Shown: in pieces, positions 31,631-35,352 of the stretch
Layout of the letters: every line of letters begins with the position of its first letter
Position numbering within the stretch: the first letter of the stretch is position 1
NCBI RefSeq assembly: GCF_900167165.1
Contig: NZ_FUXM01000025.1
Location: 1-35,352, forward strand
DNA: 35,352 nucleotides
Direction: 5' to 3'
Origin: Carboxydocella sporoproducens DSM 16521
Lineage (GTDB): Bacteria > Bacillota > GCA-003054495 > Carboxydocellales > Carboxydocellaceae
Position numbers and translations under genes: made by a program
Notes under the pieces: generated by a model
What the model saw: the letters and a program-made list of their open reading frames with translations, nothing else
What the model was told of the DNA's origin: nothing
The model's database searches: none

Positions 31631-32262
31631 AACAAAAGGGAATCCAGGACTTGCAGTTTGGCCCCGATGGCCTGCTGCCGGCTATTGTTCAGGATGTGCA
31701 TACCAGGGAAGTGCTGATGCTGGCTTATATGAACCGGCAGGCTCTGGAACGGACCCTGGCCACAGGGCGTACCTGGTTCTGGAGTCGCAGTCGCCAGCAG
31801 TTATGGAATAAAGGGGAAACCTCCGGCCACTACCAGCTGGTACGGGAAATCGCTTATGACTGTGATGCCGATGCCCTTCTTATCAAGGTGGAACAGGTGG
31901 GGGTAGCCTGTCATACCGGGGAATATTCCTGTTTTCACAATCGCCTCAGTTTTGGGGAGAGAGAAGAGCAAGAAAGCCTGGCGGGCAGTGAAATTCTGGT
32001 GGAACTCTGGCGAGTAATCAAGGAGCGGCAAGAGACCAGGCCGGAGGGCTCTTATACTGCCAAACTTTTCAATCAGGGGCTGGATAAGATCCTGAAAAAA
32101 GTGGGAGAAGAGGCGGCCGAGGTAATTATCGCTGCCAAAAACCGTCAGCCCGAGGAAGTGGCCTGGGAAGCTGCTGACCTGATTTATCACCTCTGGGTAC
32201 TGCTGGCGGAACAGGGCATGGAACCGGCCCGGGTCTACCGGGAGCTGGCCAAACGGAGATGA
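31627..32262 (+). CDS. hisIE: Bifunctional phosphoribosyl-AMP cyclohydrolase / phosphoribosyl-ATP pyrophosphatase
   Basis: This 211-residue fusion covers steps 2 and 3 of the pathway. Residues 1-115 are HisI, with [10 protein letters not shown], the YDCDADALL metal site and [11 protein letters not shown] zinc cysteines; residues 120-211 are HisE, with [20 protein letters not shown] and the [13 protein letters not shown] helix. It is the last gene of the his unit and is followed by a strong terminator. The run hisG-D-C-B-H-A-F-IE covers the pathway except histidinol-phosphate phosphatase. Confidence 0.95.
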   Translation: MKQKGIQDLQFGPDGLLPAIVQDVHTREVLMLAYMNRQALERTLATGRTWFWSRSRQQLWNKGETSGHYQLVREIAYDCDADALLIKVEQVGVACHTGEYSCFHNRLSFGEREEQESLAGSEILVELWRVIKERQETRPEGSYTAKLFNQGLDKILKKVGEEAAEVIIAAKNRQPEEVAWEAADLIYHLWVLLAEQGMEPARVYRELAKRR

Positions 32263-32270
32263 ATTTATCA

Positions 32271-32310
32271 GGGTGTCTATCAATAGTGTATAAATGATAG
32301 ACACCCTTTT
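32271..32310 (+). terminator. Terminator of the his operon
   Basis: GGGTGTCTATCA (32271-32282) pairs perfectly with TGATAGACACCC (32295-32306) around a 12-nt loop, followed by TTTT. Confidence 0.87.
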
Positions 32311-32325
32311 CGATTTGTCTATAAT
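32298..32325 (+). promoter_or_regulatory. Candidate promoter of the chemoreceptor gene
   Basis: TAGACA (32298-32303, inside the terminator stem) and TATAAT (32320-32325) are spaced by 16 bp. A second candidate, TTGACG (32364-32369) with TTTAAT (32388-32393) and an 18-bp spacer, is closer to the gene. I see no clear sigma-28 motility promoter. Confidence 0.45.
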
Positions 32326-32416
32326 ATACTGACTTAAATCTGATGGCAGGAAATAGACAAAAATTGACGAATATTTGTAATCAAAAATTTAATTGCTTAT
32401 AAGCGGAGGCGAGAAG

Positions 32417-34585
32417 ATGAAGGCCAGGTTCTGGAATTTTCGTGCTAAATTATTGTTTATGTTTGCGGCTCTGATTATCATTCCGCTGGTAGTGGCCGGG
32501 GTACATGCCCGGCAAAATGCCCAGGCGGGTATTGAAAACCAGACGCGCAAGGGGATTAACGCTCTGGTGGATTCCCTGGCCCGGGAGACCGATAACCATA
32601 TCCGGGCTTCGGAGAAAATCGTGGAAACCCTGGCTGTTCTGCCGGCTTTGGAGAGCAAGGATTTTGCCGCCCAGCGAGCGATTTTTTCCCAGGTGATTAA
32701 AAATAATCCCCAGTTTATGTTTATTTATGCCGGATACCTGGATCAGCCTGGTTTGCCCAGTATCACTCCGACTACAAATCTGCCGGCAGACTATGATGCC
32801 CGGCAACGCCCCTGGTTTCAGCAAGCCATCAAGAGTGATAAAATCGAAATCACCGACGTTTACAATGATGCTTCTACAGGGTTGCCGATTGTAACTGTAG
32901 CGAAAGCCATCAAAGATAAAAACGGTAAAGCTATCGGGGTACTGGCTGCTGACATCGATCTGGGCAGCCTCAGTGACATGGTTTCCAAGATGAAACTGGG
33001 CAAAAGCGGTTATGGCTATATTGTGGACAGAAAGGGGATTGTAATTGCCCACCCGGACCGGGAACTGGTCAGAAAACAAACCAATTTAGGAGAGCAATTG
33101 CCTTTCATTAAAAAGGCTCTGGCCGGGGAAGAGGGCTTTACCACTTATACCTTCCAGGGGGTAGAAAAAGTCGCCGGTTACAAGCCCCTGCAGCGCCTGG
33201 GTTGGGGTATATTTGTACAGGAGCCGACAGCAGAGGCTTTTGTTGAGCTGGAACACCTGAATACAGCTATTCTCTGGACGACTGTTATCGCAATTCTGGT
33301 TGCGATGCTGGTGGGCACCATCTTTGCCCATGGGGTAGCCAAACAGGTGCGCCATCTGGCGGCTGTGGCTGATCAGGTCGCCAGAGGAGATCTGACGGCT
33401 GCAGTACAGGGCAAAGGATCCGATGAGCTGGGGTTACTGGCCCAGGGCTTTAACGCCATGCTGGAAAATATGCGCCAGGTTATTACTGAGGTCTTCAATA
33501 CTTCCAATGCTGTGAATGGCGCCAGTCAGGAATTGACTGCCAGTGCTCAGCAGGCTGCGGTGACTACTGAGGAAATCATGAATGCCATTAATGAAACCAT
33601 CCGGGTGGTGGAAGAAGGCGCCAGACTGCAGAGCAGTTCTGTACAGACCGCGGAAACAGCCATGCGGGAGTTGAGTCAGGCAATTGCCCAAATCGCCGCC
33701 GGGGCCCAGGAGCAAGCAGTGAACGTAACCAGAGGTGCAGAAATGGTTAACCGTATGGCCACAGGAATTGCTGAAATCGGAGAGCGCATGCAACTGGTGG
33801 AGGAGGCGGCTCGTCTTAACCGGGAAAAGGCGGAAGCCGGTGGCCAGGTAGTAGCGGAAACCGTTCAAGGTATGGAAGAAATTCGCCGGGTAGTATTTGC
33901 AGCAGCGGAAGATATTAAGCAGCTGGGGGCGCACTCCAAACAGATTGGGGAAATTGTCCAGGTTATCGATGATATTGCTGAACAGACTAACTTGCTGGCT
34001 CTTAATGCGGCTATTGAGGCTGCACGGGCCGGGGAACATGGCAAAGGCTTTGCGGTAGTAGCCGATGAAGTGCGCAAACTGGCAGAACGATCCAGCCGTT
34101 CCACCCAGGAAATCCGGCAATTGATCCAGACTATCCAGAAAGCCACCGAACAGGCGGTTGCGGCGATGGCAACGGGTACCACTCAGGTAGAACAGGGAGT
34201 TAGCAAAGCCCATGCGGCCGGTTCCGCTTTACAGGAAATCGTGGAAATCGCCCGCAAGGCAGGGGACGAGCTCCAGGCCATTGCTGCTGCCATTCAAAAT
34301 GTGCAGCAGCAAAGCCGGGATGTGGTGCAGGCAATTGACAATATCGCTGCTATCACTGAGGAAAATACTGCCGCTACGGAGGAAATGGCTGCTGGCAGTG
34401 ACAACGTCCTGCTCACTATTGAAAATATCGCCCGGGCTACTGATGATAGCGCCAATGCGGTCAAGAATGTCAGTCACAGTACTCACGAGCTCAAGGCCAT
34501 TGCCCAGCAGGTAGCAGCTGCGGCCCAAAATCTCTCCGGACTGGCGCAAAACCTGCAGCAGATGGTTAATCGTTTCAGGGTATAA
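32417..34585 (+). CDS. Methyl-accepting chemotaxis protein with dCache sensor
   Basis: This 722-residue chemoreceptor starts at ATG 32417 with GCGGAGGCGAG upstream. TM1 spans about 11-31. An extracellular dCache-type sensor (about 35-275) contains [30 protein letters not shown] and [12 protein letters not shown]; these resemble amino-acid or carboxylate sensors, but the ligand is unknown. TM2 is about 286-308, HAMP about 309-361, then a long methyl-accepting signalling coiled coil. The hairpin tip (about 520-560) reads [20 protein letters not shown], the CheA/CheW contact region. There is no C-terminal CheR-binding pentapeptide. Monocistronic, with its own terminator; no other chemotaxis genes are nearby. 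Confidence 0.93.
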   Translation: MKARFWNFRAKLLFMFAALIIIPLVVAGVHARQNAQAGIENQTRKGINALVDSLARETDNHIRASEKIVETLAVLPALESKDFAAQRAIFSQVIKNNPQFMFIYAGYLDQPGLPSITPTTNLPADYDARQRPWFQQAIKSDKIEITDVYNDASTGLPIVTVAKAIKDKNGKAIGVLAADIDLGSLSDMVSKMKLGKSGYGYIVDRKGIVIAHPDRELVRKQTNLGEQLPFIKKALAGEEGFTTYTFQGVEKVAGYKPLQRLGWGIFVQEPTAEAFVELEHLNTAILWTTVIAILVAMLVGTIFAHGVAKQVRHLAAVADQVARGDLTAAVQGKGSDELGLLAQGFNAMLENMRQVITEVFNTSNAVNGASQELTASAQQAAVTTEEIMNAINETIRVVEEGARLQSSSVQTAETAMRELSQAIAQIAAGAQEQAVNVTRGAEMVNRMATGIAEIGERMQLVEEAARLNREKAEAGGQVVAETVQGMEEIRRVVFAAAEDIKQLGAHSKQIGEIVQVIDDIAEQTNLLALNAAIEAARAGEHGKGFAVVADEVRKLAERSSRSTQEIRQLIQTIQKATEQAVAAMATGTTQVEQGVSKAHAAGSALQEIVEIARKAGDELQAIAAAIQNVQQQSRDVVQAIDNIAAITEENTAATEEMAAGSDNVLLTIENIARATDDSANAVKNVSHSTHELKAIAQQVAAAAQNLSGLAQNLQQMVNRFRV

Positions 34586-34590
34586 AAACG

Positions 34591-34618
34591 AAAAGGGGTT
34601 AGCCCCTTTTTCTTTTTG
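34591..34618 (+). terminator. Terminator of the chemoreceptor gene
   Basis: AAAAGGGG-TTAG-CCCCTTTT is a perfect stem followed by TCTTTTT. Confidence 0.85.
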
Positions 34619-34627
34619 TTTAAAAAC

Positions 34628-35090
34628 TTGCCTTTATACAAACAGCAGTCTCCTCAGATTTTAGATGCCCTCAGGCAGGTTGCGATGATCCAATCTACAG
34701 AAGCGTCTAATAGTATTGAAGGCATCAGGATCAAAAGGCGTTATTCAACAACTTCATCGAGATCTTTATAAATTCTCGTCAATCCCGGGTGGAAGATGGA
34801 AGGCAACGGATAATTCAATTGTAGAAAACAGGCCAGATGGTAGCAAACTTACCTGTTTTCAACCTGTATCGGCATTCATGACTCCTTTGGCTATGGAGGA
34901 ACTCTGTCAGGCATTCAATCTGGAAGTAGCGAAAGCAGAAATTGAACCTTTAGTACTTACTGCTTCGTTCATTTTGGACTTCCTATGTATTCATCCATTT
35001 AATGCTTTTTGCGATGTACCCTTTTTCAGAATGAAAATTGCTAAAAATATTATAAATAATTTTTTTAAACATTATCATTCAGTTCTTTAG
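34628..35090 (+). pseudogene. Decayed Fic/DOC-family gene
   Basis: Two frames carry pieces of a Fic-domain AMP-transferase-like protein. Frame 34628-34738 encodes LDALRQVAMIQSTEASNSIE, then GIRIK, the inhibitory-helix region with the (S/T)xxxE(G/N) motif. From about 34740 in another frame comes QQLHRDLYKFSSIPGGRWKA, then TDNSIVENRPDGSKLTCFQP and LDFLCIHPF. The N-terminus, about 70 residues between the pieces, and the Fic core are lost: after HPF (34992-35000) the expected xxGNGRxxR is replaced by NAFCDVPFFRM. There is no ribosome-binding site. The remains of an inactive gene lie next to an insertion sequence, which may explain the damage. Confidence 0.78.
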
Positions 35091-35130
35091 CAAGGATAAT
35101 GGTATCTCTCTTTTTTTAAATCCTAAAAAA

Positions 35131-35153
35131 GGGCGCACTAATCCCACTAGCCC
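35131..35153 (+). repeat. Possible insertion-sequence end
   Basis: A 23-bp segment beginning GGGCGCACTAATCC and ending ACTAGCCC lies about 70 bp beyond the transposase stop codon, a plausible place for the terminal inverted repeat. The other end is outside the window, so this is only a candidate. Confidence 0.25.
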
Positions 35154-35221
35154 TAAAATGACTTCTTAATCATCCGGCCTGTAACTTTTTGCCCATATTA
35201 GAGATGCTTTTCTTCTCCTTT

Positions 35222-35352
35222 TTAAGCTACCAGGCTCCGCATCTTCTCTGCCTGATTTTCCCGAATTCGCCCTATCGCCATTGCTAGCATAACACATAGG
35301 GCCAGTCCGCACCGCAGCTTCATTTTGGCCATGCCCCGAATGGTATGCTGTT
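35222..35352 (-). mobile_element. IS transposase, C-terminal end (partial)
   Basis: Reading leftward from the window edge, 42 codons end at TAA (35222-35224). The residues include IRGMAKMKLRCGLALCVMLA and GRIRENQAEKMRSLVA. This KVRG-A/K-hydrophobic-MRSLV ending is typical of DDE transposases of the IS1182/IS5-like groups, as I remember them. The rest, including the catalytic DDE residues, lies outside the window, so intactness cannot be judged. It is the only mobile element seen and adjoins the broken Fic gene. Confidence 0.68.

Noticed and set aside
33434-34213. 259-codon open frame on the - strand
   Set aside because: Antisense to the repetitive signalling domain of the chemoreceptor gene; composition artefact.
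35131-35153. Firm call of an IS terminal inverted repeat
   Set aside because: Only one end is in the window, so the repeat cannot be verified; listed as a low-confidence candidate only.

Overview
The window most likely comes from the chromosome of a thermophilic, spore-forming, hydrogenogenic CO-oxidising clostridium. Carboxydocella or a relative of Carboxydothermus/Thermincola would fit; this is inferred from gene content and remembered family sequences, not from a database search. Nearly all genes are on the + strand.

Layout. (1) 1-1956: the end of a Uma2-type nuclease gene, a TPR protein gene, and a decayed fragment of an S-layer/lipase gene. (2) 1957-16934: an AT-rich carbon monoxide island. 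It holds the CO-sensing regulator cooA, a CODH gene with its nickel-insertion ATPase (cooS1-cooC1), the energy-converting hydrogenase operon cooMKLXUH with hypA and the ferredoxin-like cooF, and a second pair, cooS2-cooC2. Two near-identical CooA-type palindromes precede cooS1 and cooM, each about 82-91 bp upstream of the start codon. CO oxidised by CooS would pass electrons through CooF to the membrane CooMKLXUH complex, which makes H2 and pumps ions. (3) 16935-22025: an intact SLH/VWA/lipase surface protein gene whose 5' region matches the remnant at 1675, then nrfHA (ammonia-forming nitrite reductase) and a small UPF0060 membrane protein gene. (4) 22030-32310: histidine biosynthesis, yerC(hisR-like)-hisZ ... 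hisGDCBHAFIE. Between hisZ and hisG sits a complete-looking agr-type peptide signalling module: agrB, a 40-codon agrD-like gene with Ser in place of the usual ring Cys, a 5-TM membrane protein and a SpoOB/AgrC-like histidine kinase. (5) 32311-35352: a chemoreceptor gene, a badly decayed Fic gene, and the C-terminal end of a transposase on the - strand running off the window.

The two observations that most deserve follow-up are the agr-like quorum-sensing module built into the his operon, with a predicted Ser-lactone peptide, a split receptor/kinase and a Spo0A-box promoter; and the CO island lying between two direct copies of the same surface-protein 5' region, one a decayed remnant and one intact.
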